From NCBI GenBank assembly GCA_023145975.1, contig JAGLCZ010000061.1:1-7197 (forward strand): 7,197 nucleotides of DNA, written 5' to 3'. The stretch is from Candidatus Hydrogenedentota bacterium. Its GTDB lineage: Bacteria > Hydrogenedentota > Hydrogenedentia > Hydrogenedentales > CAITNO01. Below the pieces are notes generated by a model. That model ran no database searches and was not told where the DNA came from. It saw nothing but the letters and a program-made list of their open reading frames with translations. Every line of letters starts with the position of its first letter. Position 1 is the stretch's first letter. The position numbers and the translations under genes were made by a program. Shown piece by piece: positions 5,965 to 7,197 of this stretch.

Positions 5965-7197
5965 CTATTCCTGCAGCAGCTTCTTTACTGCTGCCATGAG
6001 AACAGCCTCTGTTTCAGGAGCGACATTACTGGCTGCTTCGCTGGTTTCATAGCCGCCTTCTGAATAGGCTTTTGTAGTGCCAATATATCCCGTTGCATAG
6101 TCGCCGTAAGCGGCCATAGCAACAAAGAGATCGGGGCGTGCGACTTTTGCACCCAATTGATATTCCACAAAGAGTTCCCCGGGCATGTGCAGCAGTCGGG
6201 CACGTCCAAGGGCAAGACAGGTAATATCTATTTTGTAGCCTTCGGCACATCGCTGCAGCCATGCCAGTCGTGTGGCATTGCCCAAAATACGTGCGGGATC
6301 TTCCTGTTCTATCATGGTCTTTTCCAGACTTTCCAGGGAGAGCCACGGTGCTGCGGGAATTTCTGTTGGTGCAATATGCCAGGCGATATCTTCCGGTGTG
6401 AGTACGGAGCGTTTTGTAGTTTCCCAGGCACGGCGCATTCCGTCGGCAAGCTTTTCTGCTAGAGCCAGGCGGTTTTCGTGGGAACCGTCATTGTATTTCC
6501 CTGCGCCGAGATTACCCCCTGCACCGTTGAAATGTACATGCAGTGCTGAAGGAACTGCCAGCTGTCGAAAGAAACGTGCAACTCCTGGAAAATCGGGATT
6601 GGGGATACCCGTTCGGTAGTAGCTTTGAGGGTGACAGGCATAATAGCTCAACACCGCGACAGGGGTCTCTTCATTCCAGAAACTGACTACCGATACCATC
6701 GGATCAATGACGCCTTCAGGTTCGGCACGGACGGCCGGATCTTTGCAGGTGGTGTAGCGTACAACACGTACTTTGCCGTCTTCACCCAGAATGCGGCGGT
6801 TCGATGCCACTTCGTATACGGGTGCTTCACCCAGCCCCAGATGGGTGATCGGCTGTGATTTTTTCAGCGAAGTGTGTACCGCCTGTTCCAACTGCACCAG
6901 TACGGCACGTGCAAAGTCACCTTCATAGCGTGATGCGTCAATATTGTATTTATTCAGTAAATGTTCCGCAGAGAAATCACATCCAGGGGCGTCGTGTTGG
7001 TGGACACAGTGTACTGCCACCCGGTCCGGGGTTGTGCCTGCGCCGTCTGCCAGGGCCTGACGAAATGCGGTGTATCCTTCATTGCCGATGCCTATCCAGT
7101 CGATGGCGCACAGAACTATGGGCGCGTTAGCACCTTGAAGCACAATACCACGGGCACGCAAAGTCATATCCCACGTTTGACTTACCTGATCATAGGC
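5965..7197 (-). CDS. Neutral/alkaline ceramidase-like protein, N-terminus off window
   Basis: A putative metallohydrolase related to the N-terminal catalytic domain of neutral ceramidases; its substrate is unknown. An ATG at 7167 gives 400 residues, but the frame stays open for the 10 further codons to the window edge, and those residues run smoothly into the conserved LRARGIVL segment. The true start is thus probably beyond the window. Numbered from that ATG, likely zinc ligands by analogy with ceramidase are in VHCVHQHDAPGCDF (His56/His58), YYACHPQSYY (His179) and MPGELFVEY (Glu331), with Tyr361 or Tyr368 in GYIGTTKAYSEGGYET. FNGAGGNLGAGKYNDGS (213-229) is a further strong family block. The C-terminal immunoglobulin-like domain of classical ceramidases is absent: the protein stops about 30 residues after GGYETS. 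No signal peptide can be judged. It converges on ribF and is not part of that operon. Family assignment is fairly secure; ceramidase activity is not implied. Confidence 0.8.
   Translation of the reverse strand, partial: AYDQVSQTWDMTLRARGIVLQGANAPIVLCAIDWIGIGNEGYTAFRQALADGAGTTPDRVAVHCVHQHDAPGCDFSAEHLLNKYNIDASRYEGDFARAVLVQLEQAVHTSLKKSQPITHLGLGEAPVYEVASNRRILGEDGKVRVVRYTTCKDPAVRAEPEGVIDPMVSVVSFWNEETPVAVLSYYACHPQSYYRTGIPNPDFPGVARFFRQLAVPSALHVHFNGAGGNLGAGKYNDGSHENRLALAEKLADGMRRAWETTKRSVLTPEDIAWHIAPTEIPAAPWLSLESLEKTMIEQEDPARILGNATRLAWLQRCAEGYKIDITCLALGRARLLHMPGELFVEYQLGAKVARPDLFVAMAAYGDYATGYIGTTKAYSEGGYETSEAASNVAPETEAVLMAAVKKLLQE

Overview
This window holds the 3' part of a bacterial translation and ribosome-assembly operon on the + strand, followed by an unrelated gene converging on it from the - strand. 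The + strand order is infB (its 5' end lies off the window), a broken ylxP/DUF503 gene, an in-frame fusion of rbfA with an nrnA-type DHH phosphoesterase, truB, and ribF. The order infB-ylxP-rbfA-nrnA-truB-ribF is a classic conserved cluster in many bacteria. Here two members are altered: ylxP has decayed, and rbfA and nrnA are one reading frame of 446 codons.

Region by region: nt 1-2396 encode the C-terminal 797 or so codons of IF-2, with a charged linker, one IF2_N domain, a complete G domain and the C-terminal domains. Nt 2393-2648 look like an intergenic gap but hold a ylxP pseudogene. It still overlaps infB by GTGA and rbfA by ATGA, yet it carries one in-frame TGA and one frameshifting deletion. 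Nt 2645-3985 are the rbfA-nrnA fusion. Nt 3986-4094 are the only real non-coding gap in the operon, with a weak inverted repeat and a weak promoter-like pair. Nt 4095-4991 are truB and nt 4997-5920 are ribF, which has a strong Shine-Dalgarno sequence inside the end of truB. Nt 5965-7197 on the - strand encode a neutral-ceramidase-like putative metallohydrolase whose frame stays open past the right edge.

The operon genes act together on translation. IF-2 starts translation, RbfA matures the 30S subunit, TruB makes pseudouridine 55 in tRNA, NrnA degrades very short RNAs and pAp, and RibF makes FMN and FAD. The organism is a bacterium using the standard meaning of TGA, since infB and ribF both end in TGA at the expected places. 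The ceramidase-like protein, with its VHxxHQHDAPGCDF and NGAGGN(x)GAGKYNDG motifs, recalls proteins I associate with the Planctomycetes-Verrucomicrobia-Lentisphaerae group. The lineage is an inference of modest confidence.
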